Under the pieces are notes generated by a model. It saw only the letters and a list, made by a program, of their open reading frames with translations. It was not told the DNA's origin and did not search any database. Positions 16,094-24,866 of a stretch of 37,834 bases of DNA are shown one piece after another; the stretch's first letter is position 1; every line of letters begins with the position of its first letter. A program made the translations under genes and the position numbers. Where the stretch lies: positions 1-37,834 of the forward strand of contig RPRC01000098.1 of assembly GCA_003857395.1 (NCBI GenBank). The letters run 5' to 3'. Source of the DNA: Geobacter sp. Lineage in GTDB: Bacteria > Desulfobacterota > Desulfuromonadia > Geobacterales > Geobacteraceae.

Positions 16094-16774
16094 TCAATTA
16101 CCCACCGTCCTCAGGAAGTTTTCACCGACGCCGCCCAGTGTGAATCGGTAAATCATGTACAGCAGGCAAAAGAGAAGCACCGGACCGGCCAGAGAGATGT
16201 TGAAAACAAGTCGTGACCCGCTTCTCAACCTTTTCTGTCCCACCTCGGCAGGCCCTGAGGGGTGGGCTTCCGGGAAAAGGTCGGTCCTTTCCAGGGACGG
16301 AAGTCCAACCGAACTTCCCAGCAGGAGTTTCAAACTGGAGGTCTTGAGCTGCTCCAACTGGTATTCATCTCCCGGATGACAGTACTTCCCTGTGAAACCC
16401 AAGGCCAGGCACAAGTAATAAACCTCACGGACAGCTCTTTGATGAAGGCCGATGGAACCAAGTCGATCAAAAAACTCTTCTCCCGCATCGGTGGTGTTGT
16501 AGTAGCTTCTCTGCAATTGGTCTTTGAGCCATAATGTTCTGTGCACCCACGCTGACTTTAGGAGGGCCTCATCCACCAGCGCACATACCGCAAAGCGGGC
16601 AAGGTCATAATCGTCACGGGAGAAACTCCCTTGAGCGAACAACGCTTCGCTTTCTCTTATCAGGCGTTGAAAATCATCCTTCACCTGAGAATAGTCGGGC
16701 TGCCGCGACTCCACCGACTTGAGAAAACAGGTTATATACGCAAGAATTTTTATAAAACAGTCGCTCAGATGCAT
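16094..16774 (-). CDS. tssL: T6SS inner-membrane protein TssL (DotU)
   Basis: A 226-residue DotU-family protein. The cytoplasmic helical domain (about 1-185) shows the family motifs ARFAVCALVDEALL (59-72), EEFFDRLG (99-106) and YLCLALGFTGKY (120-131). A single C-terminal transmembrane helix follows at about 190-211 and only 15 residues remain, so there is no fused peptidoglycan-binding (OmpA-like) domain. Anchoring to the wall must come from another protein if it occurs. With TssM and TssJ it forms the membrane complex. It lies 5 bp after tssK. Confidence 0.93.
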   Translation of the reverse strand: MHLSDCFIKILAYITCFLKSVESRQPDYSQVKDDFQRLIRESEALFAQGSFSRDDYDLARFAVCALVDEALLKSAWVHRTLWLKDQLQRSYYNTTDAGEEFFDRLGSIGLHQRAVREVYYLCLALGFTGKYCHPGDEYQLEQLKTSSLKLLLGSSVGLPSLERTDLFPEAHPSGPAEVGQKRLRSGSRLVFNISLAGPVLLFCLLYMIYRFTLGGVGENFLRTVGN

Positions 16775-16779
16775 GGCTT

Positions 16780-18171
16780 TTATCTCCCTACTACCATGAG
16801 TTCGATTTCAATATCATCCGGTGCACTGTGCCAGTAAAGCGCGATGGAGCGACTTTTCACAACCGCAGCCCAGTGGTCGTCGTGATGATCTAGCGTGAAG
16901 TAAACCGTATTTACGCGACGGGGAAGTTCCTGCGGCGGAACCTGCAGATATTCCAAGCCGATGCCGGGCAACGCCTGGGTAACGAGCATGTGCATCTGCT
17001 CCCGGGAGCTCAATTTGGCAATATCTTCCAGGGATTTGAGCACAGTCTTCGAATCCGCATCGGTTTTAACCGCAAGATAGAAGCGGTTGCGCCCTTCAAA
17101 AATTGCAGGTTTCAGATCAGCGGAGTAATACGTTCCGTCGTGAGCAAGACGAATCACGTATTCCGGGCCGGCAGTGATTTCGTCTAAAAGGTGGGAAATC
17201 AGGTCCTGTGCGGCTAAGAAACATCCCCACAAGTTGCAATGGTCATATTCTGGGATTAATTTTTTACCGTCTTCCACTTCGCCAAGCACACTCACCCGTT
17301 CTGAAAATGTGGTAAGCTCGCCGATCAGCTGTCTCAATACTCCGTACAGGTGCCATGGGTGAACATTTTCTGTCTTTGTAAAATGGAAGAGTAGCGGCAC
17401 GTAGCGGTTGATCGACCTGAGCGCAAGAAAATACACCATGTCTCTCGAGCCAAATTCAGCAGTTTGCACCCCGCGTTTGCTTTTATGCTCTTCAAGCTGG
17501 TAGGCTCTTGCAGTAACCTGGTCCCTGATTTCATCAGCCAACCTCCTGAGAGACACGGAAGCGGCAATGGAAACGCATGGCGGTATGAAATCGTGGGAGA
17601 GCCTGATTTCCGCTCCAAATTTTTCGAGTTGGGCGATTGGAATGAGTTGATAATCTCCCAATTTGTCCGTTTCCGTTTCCCAGAATATTTTCAAGACAAA
17701 ATGAAGCCTTTTTACTTGGCCATCAGGCCCATCCGTGTGCAGGTCCTCAATCACCTCCATCTCTGTGGTGCTGACGAACCGGGTATTCACTGACTCTATA
17801 TTTTCCAGCATCGGGAGAACGGTGACGTTTTCCCCGTCATCGACCCAATTTTTGAGACCAAGAAAAACAGAAAATTGTTTACCGTCTTTCACCCAGGCTT
17901 CATCAAAGGCGCGGGCAGCGATCAAACCATTGCCAGGGAGGGATACATTTGTTCCGTCAGGAAACAGGAAGTCACCTTTTTTAATGTCGAACGTTCTCAC
18001 TCCCAGCGCTCCCTCAACTATGTCCATAGCACCCAAACCCCAGAAATCCGGGGACAGGTACCTCTGATAGGGCGAAAAGAGCCCCTGACAAGACCGGTCG
18101 AAAAGCTGGAAATGCTGCGGCTGCAGGTAAATTCCCTGGTGCCAGAAAAGAGGTCTCTCGGCTTTCATCAT
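16780..18171 (-). CDS. tssK: T6SS baseplate-membrane adaptor TssK
   Basis: A 463-residue TssK, the trimeric cytoplasmic adaptor that links the baseplate to TssL-TssM and resembles phage receptor-binding proteins. The diagnostic N-terminus is present: PLFWHQGIYLQPQHFQ (residues 7-22). Later family segments include LEEHKS and the MHMLVTQALPGIGLEYL region. Length is standard. Its ATG overlaps the tssJ stop by 4 nt, so the two are translationally coupled, and tssL follows after 5 bp. Confidence 0.94.
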   Translation of the reverse strand: MMKAERPLFWHQGIYLQPQHFQLFDRSCQGLFSPYQRYLSPDFWGLGAMDIVEGALGVRTFDIKKGDFLFPDGTNVSLPGNGLIAARAFDEAWVKDGKQFSVFLGLKNWVDDGENVTVLPMLENIESVNTRFVSTTEMEVIEDLHTDGPDGQVKRLHFVLKIFWETETDKLGDYQLIPIAQLEKFGAEIRLSHDFIPPCVSIAASVSLRRLADEIRDQVTARAYQLEEHKSKRGVQTAEFGSRDMVYFLALRSINRYVPLLFHFTKTENVHPWHLYGVLRQLIGELTTFSERVSVLGEVEDGKKLIPEYDHCNLWGCFLAAQDLISHLLDEITAGPEYVIRLAHDGTYYSADLKPAIFEGRNRFYLAVKTDADSKTVLKSLEDIAKLSSREQMHMLVTQALPGIGLEYLQVPPQELPRRVNTVYFTLDHHDDHWAAVVKSRSIALYWHSAPDDIEIELMVVGR

Positions 18172-18671
18172 TTTTCTTTGATCTCCTTGATCCCTTGTGA
18201 TCCCAACGCCAAGTCGATTGACAGCCTTTTCGGGTTTTTAAAAAATGAAAGCGGTATCTGAAATGAACGAACAGCGTTGCTCTTTTCAAGATCGTAATAC
18301 CCTGCGACAATGCCGACGTATTTGGCCCCTTCGGTGCGATCCATGGTCTCTTTCGTCGTCTGATTCGGCTGAACCACAATGCGTTTAGCGTAGGTAACCC
18401 CAGTGTCGAAACGCCCGCATTCCAATAATTTTGACAAACCATCGTTCTCATCCATCAGCTGATTAAATCCATTCAAATCACGCAAGTGGTAGATACAGAC
18501 CATCAGAGAATGGGCCTTTCCCTGCAAAAGATTCAAACGCGGGTCACTTTGAATACAGAGATCAATTGCACTTTTTTCATACTCCCATTTCGACTGACTG
18601 TTGCCCAGAGGATGTGTGCAGGAAGCGATTGATACGGCAAAAATAGACACTAACAGAATGTTCTTCGTCAT
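18168..18671 (-). CDS. tssJ: T6SS outer-membrane lipoprotein TssJ
   Basis: A 167-residue lipoprotein that anchors the TssM periplasmic domain to the outer membrane. The short signal peptide ends in an IASC lipobox with the acylated cysteine at residue 18. The C-terminal beta domain has family-like RIVVQPNQ and YVGIVAGYYDL segments. Residue 19 is Thr rather than Asp, so there is no inner-membrane retention signal of the enteric type. It is the first gene of the T6SS operon. A promoter lies about 100 bp upstream, and its 3' end overlaps tssK by 4 nt. Confidence 0.88.
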   Translation of the reverse strand: MTKNILLVSIFAVSIASCTHPLGNSQSKWEYEKSAIDLCIQSDPRLNLLQGKAHSLMVCIYHLRDLNGFNQLMDENDGLSKLLECGRFDTGVTYAKRIVVQPNQTTKETMDRTEGAKYVGIVAGYYDLEKSNAVRSFQIPLSFFKNPKRLSIDLALGSQGIKEIKEK

Positions 18672-18780
18672 TTTCAGACCCTACCCTTTGTCTAAATGAT
18701 TGGTATTACTTGGCCAAAGTACCAGTCACATACTTTTTTATTTAATTTTAATAAAAATATTTTTAATTTGCGCTAGATTT

Positions 18781-18808
18781 ATTAACATTTACGAATCATT
18801 CTTGTCAA
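18781..18808 (-). promoter_or_regulatory. Sigma-70 promoter of the T6SS operon
   Basis: On the minus strand a perfect TTGACA (18803-18808) is followed after 16 bp by GTTAAT (18781-18786, four of six matches). With 17 bp spacing the alternative -10 is TTAATA. The next 60 bp downstream are very AT-rich. Transcription would begin near 18774, giving an untranslated leader of about 100 nt before tssJ. I found no sigma-54 GG-N10-GC element with correct spacing in this region. Confidence 0.6.
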
Positions 18809-19103
18809 CCGATATATCAAAGTATCCATATAAAAAGACCGGTTACGCATTATTACCTTGCAAAAGCAGTCCGGCGGTTCATTCCGGCAGTAACAGCGTG
18901 ATTATGCGAGAACTCGTACAGAGGGCACTTTTTGATTATTTAAAACGGTATCAGGCAGTTGCTGGTATCAAGCGATGAAATCAGGGTGGAGAAAATAGGT
19001 TTGCACGTAGGTTGAAAAGGGGAGAAACATAATGAGAGGGGCAAACGGGGGGGGGCTAACAGAACATTACCAAAAACTATTTATTCAGAGGGAAGCAAAT
19101 GCG

Positions 19104-19121
19104 AGATCTTAACGAAGATCT
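19104..19121 (-). terminator. Small hairpin at the ybaK stop
   Basis: AGATCTT (19104-19110) and AAGATCT (19115-19121) form a 7-bp stem with a 4-nt loop directly after the ybaK TGA. There is no T-tract, so termination here is uncertain. Confidence 0.35.
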
Positions 19122-19613
19122 TCAGTCTACTTGCGTTGCGACATGAACGAGAACAGGCTTGAGAATTCGCTCGGCGTCGCGCGGGGAAATACCGACGAGG
19201 AAGCCCCGTTTACCTCCATTGATATACATCTGGGGAAGGTCGAGGATTGTTGCTTCCAGGTAAACCGGCAGAACTCGTTTGGTGCCAAAAGGTGAAGTTC
19301 CGCCCACCAGATAACCGGTCAAGCGGGAAGCCTTTTCAGCAGAACAGGGCAGGACACTCTTCACTTCGAGAATGCGGGCCAGTTCCCGGGTGGAAACCTG
19401 TCGGTCACCATGCATGAGGATGATGAGAGGGTTTCCCTGGTCGTCTTCCATAACCAGGGTTTTGATAATGGAATGTTCAGGAAAACCCAGTTCCTTGGCA
19501 CATACGGCAGTACCACCCTTGTCTTCGTAGGCATAGAGATGGGGCGTGAAAGCGACTTTCTCTGTCCGAAGGACGCGCACTGCGGGAGTTACGGGAACCT
19601 TGTCTTTGGCCAT
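19122..19613 (-). CDS. ybaK: Cys-tRNA(Pro)/aminoacyl-tRNA deacylase YbaK/EbsC
   Basis: A 163-residue trans-editing protein that hydrolyses Cys-tRNA(Pro) made by mistake by prolyl-tRNA synthetase. Family features are the N-terminal TPAVRVL segment, the conserved lysine in IIKTLV (Lys51, the probable catalytic residue by analogy with the Haemophilus enzyme) and the GGTSPFGTK motif at 104-112. GAGGAAAGG lies before the ATG. The gene starts about 35 bp after the cold-shock terminator, so it relies on readthrough or on an unrecognised promoter. Confidence 0.9.
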   Translation of the reverse strand: MAKDKVPVTPAVRVLRTEKVAFTPHLYAYEDKGGTAVCAKELGFPEHSIIKTLVMEDDQGNPLIILMHGDRQVSTRELARILEVKSVLPCSAEKASRLTGYLVGGTSPFGTKRVLPVYLEATILDLPQMYINGGKRGFLVGISPRDAERILKPVLVHVATQVD

Positions 19614-19646
19614 AGCCTTTCCTCTTCACAAACCAGCACCAATTGA

Positions 19647-19673
19647 AAAAGCCCCGCACATTCCGGGGCTTTT
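19647..19673 (-). terminator. Intrinsic terminator after the cold-shock gene
   Basis: GCCCCG (19651-19656) and CGGGGC (19664-19669) pair around a 7-nt loop and are flanked by AAAA and TTTT, extending the stem to 10 bp. On the minus strand the stem is followed by TTTTT. It lies about 20 bp after the csp stop. The symmetric flanks would also work on the plus strand. Confidence 0.85.
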
Positions 19674-19691
19674 CATTACGGCAGTCAAAGC

Positions 19692-19895
19692 TTACAAACA
19701 TCTTTCCACATTAGTCGCCTGGGGTCCCTTGGCGCCCTTAACGACATCAAAGGTCACTGCCTGTCCATCTGCGAGGACCTTGAAGCCATCTCCCTGAATG
19801 GATGAATAGTGCACAAAAACGTCTTCACCATTTTCCTGCTCAATAAAACCGAACCCCTTGTTTTCATTGAACCACTTCACCACACCCTTAACCAT
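19692..19895 (-). CDS. csp: Cold-shock domain protein (CspA family)
   Basis: A 67-residue single cold-shock domain that binds single-stranded RNA or DNA and melts RNA structure. RNP1 is KGFGFI (13-18) and RNP2 is VFVHY (26-30), both intact. AGGAGG lies before the ATG. The 144 bp between it and ppdK hold T-rich sequence that could end ppdK transcription and a 12-bp palindrome. A long structured 5' leader, usual for cold-inducible members, is possible. Whether this member is cold-induced cannot be told from the sequence. Confidence 0.95.
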   Translation of the reverse strand: MVKGVVKWFNENKGFGFIEQENGEDVFVHYSSIQGDGFKVLADGQAVTFDVVKGAKGPQATNVERCL

Positions 19896-19985
19896 GTCCG
19901 TGCCTCCTGTTGTTTGCGTACAGTGTTCCAGTCTCGGCCCACGCTGACAAACTGCTGCTTATCATGTAGCCCTACCTATGTACCA

Positions 19986-19997
19986 CCTGTCGACAGG
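19986..19997. repeat. 12-bp perfect palindrome upstream of csp
   Basis: CCTGTCGACAGG is fully self-complementary and lies about 90 bp upstream of the cold-shock gene start and 43 bp after the ppdK stop. It could be an operator or part of an RNA hairpin. No specific binding protein can be named. Confidence 0.5.
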
Positions 19998-20039
19998 GTC
20001 CCAAAAAAACACGGCAAAAAAACGTTTTTGTTCCCCCGA

Positions 20040-22730
20040 TCAGGCAGTACGATCCGTCTGATCAGCTCCCTGTTCTTCCTGAAGAGCAGCGTGGGCAGCG
20101 GCAAGACGAGCAATAGGCACCCGGAAAGGAGAGCAGGAGACATAATCAAGCCCAACCTTGTGGCAGAAGATCACCGATGCGGGGTCGCCGCCATGCTCGC
20201 CGCAGATGCCTATCTTCAGGTCTTTGCGCGTTGCGCGACCCTTTTCGCAACCGATTTTCACCAACTGGCCGACACCGTTCTGGTCGATGGAGACGAACGG
20301 GTCTTCCTGGAGTATTCCCTGTTCCACGTAGAACGGAAGGAATTTCCCAGCGTCATCGCGGGACAGTCCGAAGGTTGTCTGAGTAAGATCATTGGTGCCG
20401 AATGAAAAGAATTCCGCTTCGCGCGCGATTTCGTCCGCAACAAGCGCCGCGCGAGGCAATTCGATCATGGTGCCGATATAGTACTTCACCTGCACACCAT
20501 ACTGCTCCATGACCTCGTCGCAAATTCGTACAGCATTAGCCTTGAGGCTGGCCAACTCTTGCAGAACGGCAACCAGCGGGATCATGATTTCCGGAACAAT
20601 GGTAAAGCCTTCGTCTTTATTCAGTTCACAGGCAGCTTCCATAATTGCCTGGACCTGCATGTCATAGATTTCCGGGAAAGTTACGCCAAGGCGGCAACCC
20701 CGGTGTCCCAGCATCGGATTGAATTCATGGAGATACTCAACCTTGTGCTTCAGCTTTTCGACACTTACCCCCATGGTCTGGGAAAGGGCTTCGATATCCT
20801 TTTCCTCTTGGGGCAGGAATTCATGGAGAGGCGGGTCAAGAAGTCGGATAGTAACCGGAAGTCCCTTCATTTCACGGAAAATTCCAATGAAGTCACCTTT
20901 CTGCATGGGAAGAATTTTTGCAAGAGCCTTCTTCCTTCCCTCTACGTCGTCTGCCAGGATCATCTCACGAACAGCTGCGATACGATCCGCCTCAAAAAAC
21001 ATATGCTCGGTACGGGTAAGACCAATACCTTCAGCGCCGAATTCGCGCGCCGTGCGGGCATCCTTCGGGGTATCGGCATTTGCTCGCACGCCAAGTCTGC
21101 GATAGGTATCCACCCATTCCATAATTGTTCTAAAATCATCCGTCAGCTGTGGTGGGACGGTTGACACTTGACCCAGCATTACTTCGCCGGTACTGCCATC
21201 AAGGGTAATGGTATCACCCTTGCTCACTGTCGTGCCATTAACAGAAAACTCATTTGCAACGTAATCTACCGTGATCTCGCCACACCCCGCAACGCAACAC
21301 TTGCCCATGCCGCGGGCAACAACCGCCGCGTGGGACGTCATACCGCCGCGGGCGGTTAGAATTCCCTGGGCAGCGTTCATGCCGTGAATGTCTTCCGGAC
21401 TGGTCTCCACCCTGACAAGGATTACCTTGAGACCGAGCTTTGCAGCTGCTTCGGCCTCGTCGGCCGTAAAGACGACACTGCCGCTGGCAGCACCTGGGGA
21501 AGCAGGAAGGCCCTTCGCAATAACCGAGCGCGGGGCTTTCGGGTCGAGAGAGGGATGAAGGAGCTTATCAAGCTGATCCGGGGAAACTCTCAACACAGCG
21601 GTCTTTTCATCAATCAGCCCTTCCTTCACCATGTCAACAGCAATTTTAATGGAGGCCAGTGATGTTCGCTTGCCGTTACGGGTCTGGAGCATGAAGAGCT
21701 TGCCTTTTTCAATGGTAAACTCAATATCCTGCATGTCCTTGTAATGCTTCTCCAGAATATCCCGGATTTTTACCAACTGCTGGTAACACTCGGGAAGCAC
21801 CTCCTCCATTGAGGGGAGATCGCCGGGCTTATGTTTGGCACGGTTGATTGGCTGCGGGGTACGAATACCGGCAACAACATCCTCTCCCTGAGCGTTTTCC
21901 AGATACTCGCCATAGAAGTAATTCTCACCGGTTGAAGGGTCACGGGTGAACGCGACGCCGGTTGCGCAATCATTTCCCATATTGCCGAAAACCATTGCCT
22001 GAATATTCACCGCGGTTCCCCAGTCAGCAGGAATGTTGTGCAGTTTGCGATAGGTGATAGCCCTCTGGTTCATCCAGGATCCGAATACCGCACTCACAGC
22101 GCCCCAAATCTGTTCCTGGGGGTCGTCGGGGAAATCGCATCCAAGAACTTCCTTGATTTTAGACTTGTATTTTCCAACCAGGTCTTTCCAGTCATCAGCA
22201 AGAAGATCCGTATCAAGATGGACACCCTTCTCTTCTTTTTTCTGTTCCAGGAGTTCCTCGAGCACGGCACCATTCATTCCCATAACAACATTGGAATACA
22301 TCTGGACAAAGCGACGGTAGGCATCATAGGCGAAGCGCTCATCACCGCTCTGCTTGATAATTCCTTGTACGGTAATGTCGTTCAGGCCGAGATTCAGGAC
22401 CGTATCCATCATCCCGGGCATCGAAGCGCGGGCCCCGGAACGAACCGATAGAAGGAGAGGATTGTCATGGCTGCCGAATTCCTTGCCGAGGAGTTCCTCC
22501 ACCTTGCGGATGTTGGCATCGACTTCACCCTTCAGGCTGGGAGGATAGGTATTGTTATTTTTGTAGAACTCTGTGCAAACCTCAGTCGTTATGGTAAAAC
22601 CCGGCGGAACGGGAAGCCCGATGCTCGTCATCTCTGCCAAGTTGGCTCCCTTGCCGCCAAGCAGGGATTTCATCTCAGCCGCACCATCAGCCGAGCCGTT
22701 CCCGAAGAAGTAGACATATTTCGCCGCCAT
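20040..22730 (-). CDS. ppdK: Pyruvate, phosphate dikinase
   Basis: An 896-residue PPDK, which interconverts pyruvate, ATP and phosphate with phosphoenolpyruvate, AMP and pyrophosphate, linking glycolysis and gluconeogenesis. The N-terminal ATP-grasp region holds VRSGARASMPGMMDT (96-110). The central domain has the phosphorylated histidine in GGMTSHAAV (His467). The C-terminal PEP/pyruvate barrel ends with the ICGEHGGDP motif (Cys843). Length is typical. A strong GAGGAGG precedes the ATG. It follows glyQ-glyS on the same strand, about 70 bp after glyS. Confidence 0.97.
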   Translation of the reverse strand: MAAKYVYFFGNGSADGAAEMKSLLGGKGANLAEMTSIGLPVPPGFTITTEVCTEFYKNNNTYPPSLKGEVDANIRKVEELLGKEFGSHDNPLLLSVRSGARASMPGMMDTVLNLGLNDITVQGIIKQSGDERFAYDAYRRFVQMYSNVVMGMNGAVLEELLEQKKEEKGVHLDTDLLADDWKDLVGKYKSKIKEVLGCDFPDDPQEQIWGAVSAVFGSWMNQRAITYRKLHNIPADWGTAVNIQAMVFGNMGNDCATGVAFTRDPSTGENYFYGEYLENAQGEDVVAGIRTPQPINRAKHKPGDLPSMEEVLPECYQQLVKIRDILEKHYKDMQDIEFTIEKGKLFMLQTRNGKRTSLASIKIAVDMVKEGLIDEKTAVLRVSPDQLDKLLHPSLDPKAPRSVIAKGLPASPGAASGSVVFTADEAEAAAKLGLKVILVRVETSPEDIHGMNAAQGILTARGGMTSHAAVVARGMGKCCVAGCGEITVDYVANEFSVNGTTVSKGDTITLDGSTGEVMLGQVSTVPPQLTDDFRTIMEWVDTYRRLGVRANADTPKDARTAREFGAEGIGLTRTEHMFFEADRIAAVREMILADDVEGRKKALAKILPMQKGDFIGIFREMKGLPVTIRLLDPPLHEFLPQEEKDIEALSQTMGVSVEKLKHKVEYLHEFNPMLGHRGCRLGVTFPEIYDMQVQAIMEAACELNKDEGFTIVPEIMIPLVAVLQELASLKANAVRICDEVMEQYGVQVKYYIGTMIELPRAALVADEIAREAEFFSFGTNDLTQTTFGLSRDDAGKFLPFYVEQGILQEDPFVSIDQNGVGQLVKIGCEKGRATRKDLKIGICGEHGGDPASVIFCHKVGLDYVSCSPFRVPIARLAAAHAALQEEQGADQTDRTA

Positions 22731-22801
22731 ACCAATCCTCCTCTATACATTTCCAATAAGTGTATTTGTAGTTTTCAGCTTCTCGCTATAAAAAATCCGC
22801 C

Positions 22802-24865
22802 TCAAGCAGATATGCGCGCAAAGTCCGCGATGGCCCCGAAAAGACGGCCTATCCCGGTCAGCAGGGCAAGCCTGTTGTTCTTAACCTTTTCATCTTCCGC
22901 CATTACCATGACCTGCTCAAAGAACGTATCCACTGCGCCGCGCAGTCCCGCTATTTCCGCAAGTGCTGCCAGATAGTTTTTCTCCGCAATCTTCTCATAG
23001 GCGCTCGTTGAAACTTCTTCAAAGACAGTGAAAAGCTCACTCTCCGCTTCAACCTGAAAGAGAGAATCATCCACGGGGATATCGATGCCCTGCTTGACAA
23101 TATTGCAGACCCTCTTGAAAGCCACAGCTAACGGCTCGAAATCAGGTCTTTCCTTGAATTCCGCAAGCGCCTCTATCCGTGCCGTGGTGTCGTTCAGATC
23201 ATCAAAGGATACCGCAACTGCCGCATCAACGACATCAGCGGGATAGCGGCCCGCCATCATATTTACATAGCGACCTCGGAAAAATTCCAGCACTTCGTTA
23301 TGGACAGTGTCAAAATCACGGGTCAGCTTCTCCTGCAGCAGCTTCAGTGAACCATCAATCAGCTCGGTAAGAAGCAGCTCATAGCCACGATCCAGAATTA
23401 TGGCGATAATGCCGATGGCAGACCGTCGCAAGGCATAGGGATCGGCGGTTCCCGTAGGAATGAGCCCCACACCGAAGCATCCGCAGATCGTGTCGATCTT
23501 ATCAGCTATCGAAACGATTGCCCCGATATCGGTTGCAGGAAGCGCCCCCCCTGCCTGCACAGGAAGATAGTGTTCGTGAATTGCTTGTGCCACATCCGGA
23601 GCTTCTCCGGCGAGGAGAGCATATTCTCGCCCCATGACACCCTGGAGTTCGGGAAACTCGCCTACCATGGCGGTAACTAGATCGGCCTTGCAGAGGTAAG
23701 CAGCCCGGGATACCTTACCAGTCAATTCCGGAGCTGCAAGCGCTGCAAGTTTTTCCGCGATCGTACGGAAACGTTCCATTTTTTCGTAGGAAGTGCCAAG
23801 CTTGGCCTGATACACAACCCCTTTCAGGCTGTCGACTCTCTCTTCCAAGGGGGTCTTCTTATCCTCTTCGAAGAAGAAGCGCGCATCGGAAAGGCGTGCC
23901 CGCAGCACTCTCTCGTTGCCACGGGTTACTACAGCCGGATCTTCCGCCAGGGTGTTGTTAACGGTGATGAAGTGCGGGAGAAGCTGCCCCCCTTCATCAA
24001 CCAGAGAGAAATAGCGCTGATGTTCCCGCATCGAGGTTATGAGAACCTCTTTCGGTACCTGGAGAAAATCTTTCTCAAAAGTACCGCAAACCACACTCGG
24101 GTATTCAACGAGGAAGGTTACCTGATCAAGAAGCGCCTCGTCGGGCAGTACTCGGCCACCCATGGCGCGGGCCGCCTGTTCGACTTCGCGACGGATGATC
24201 TCCTTGCGTTTTTCTGGGTCGGGGACGACAAAATGGCGCTCGCATTCCTCAAGGTAATGGGCAAAGTCGCGAACCGGAAAAACCGTATTTGCCATAAAGC
24301 GATGTCCCCGGGAGGCACTGCCGCTCTTTAGCGGGCCAAAGGAAAAGGGGACCACCACTCCGTCGAAAAGGGCAACTATCCAATGCATCGGCCGGGCAAA
24401 ACGCACATCCAGATCTGCCCAGCGCATTGACTTACGGAATGGAATGGCGCCAATGACCCGGGGGAGAATTTCCACCAGGAGTTCCACGGTAGGACGGCCA
24501 ACAATCCTTTTCGTGACCGAAATATAGTCACCCTTTTCGGTCGATGCTACCGAGAGGTCCGCGACATCAACACCTTGACCCCGGGCAAAACCCTCCGCAG
24601 CCTTGGTTGGCTTGCCGCCAGCATCAAACGCGACTTTTCGAGCCGGTCCCAATGCAGTTACCTCTGCATCGGGCTGCCTTTCATCAAGGCCCTCCACCAA
24701 AAGGGCGATACGACGTGGCGTGGCCAGGGTGCGCACCTCACCGAAGTCAAGGCGGGCAGACTCGAATTCCTTCCGGACCAGGCTTTCCAGATCAGCCATG
24801 GCCTTGGGCAGAAAGGCAGCAGGAATCTCTTCCGTGCCAATTTCCAGAAACAGTTCTTGCGCCAT
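22802..24865 (-). CDS. glyS: Glycyl-tRNA synthetase beta subunit
   Basis: A 687-residue beta chain of the heterotetrameric glycyl-tRNA synthetase, which binds tRNA(Gly) for the alpha chain. Diagnostic segments are LFLEIGTEEIPAAF at residues 5-18, the RGHRFM region, YAQAIHE-like VAQAIHEHYLPVQAGG, and DKIDTICGCFGVGLIPTGTADPYALRR (described by position, about 427-453). The ATG lies one base after the glyQ stop (TAA-C-ATG), indicating coupled translation for a 1:1 complex. Length is normal. Confidence 0.96.
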   Translation of the reverse strand: MAQELFLEIGTEEIPAAFLPKAMADLESLVRKEFESARLDFGEVRTLATPRRIALLVEGLDERQPDAEVTALGPARKVAFDAGGKPTKAAEGFARGQGVDVADLSVASTEKGDYISVTKRIVGRPTVELLVEILPRVIGAIPFRKSMRWADLDVRFARPMHWIVALFDGVVVPFSFGPLKSGSASRGHRFMANTVFPVRDFAHYLEECERHFVVPDPEKRKEIIRREVEQAARAMGGRVLPDEALLDQVTFLVEYPSVVCGTFEKDFLQVPKEVLITSMREHQRYFSLVDEGGQLLPHFITVNNTLAEDPAVVTRGNERVLRARLSDARFFFEEDKKTPLEERVDSLKGVVYQAKLGTSYEKMERFRTIAEKLAALAAPELTGKVSRAAYLCKADLVTAMVGEFPELQGVMGREYALLAGEAPDVAQAIHEHYLPVQAGGALPATDIGAIVSIADKIDTICGCFGVGLIPTGTADPYALRRSAIGIIAIILDRGYELLLTELIDGSLKLLQEKLTRDFDTVHNEVLEFFRGRYVNMMAGRYPADVVDAAVAVSFDDLNDTTARIEALAEFKERPDFEPLAVAFKRVCNIVKQGIDIPVDDSLFQVEAESELFTVFEEVSTSAYEKIAEKNYLAALAEIAGLRGAVDTFFEQVMVMAEDEKVKNNRLALLTGIGRLFGAIADFARISA

Positions 24866-24866
24866 G

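Larger units (their letters stand above)
18672..19121. other. Intergenic region upstream of the T6SS operon
   Basis: A 450-bp gap between tssJ and ybaK. It contains an AT-rich block (about 18720-18790), a sigma-70 promoter for tssJ, two direct TCCGGC hexamers 8 nt apart (about 18870-18887), a run of nine G at 19047-19055 and a small hairpin at the ybaK end. A 92-codon open frame on the plus strand (18700-18978) has no ribosome site and covers the promoter, so I do not call it. Confidence 0.6.

Noticed and set aside
18672..18960. Sigma-54 promoter upstream of tssJ
   Set aside because: GG and GC pairs were found, but with 8 or 9 bases between them instead of 10.
18700..18978. 92-codon open frame on the plus strand in the T6SS leader
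   Set aside because: It starts with TTG, has no ribosome site, resembles no family I know and overlaps the tssJ promoter.
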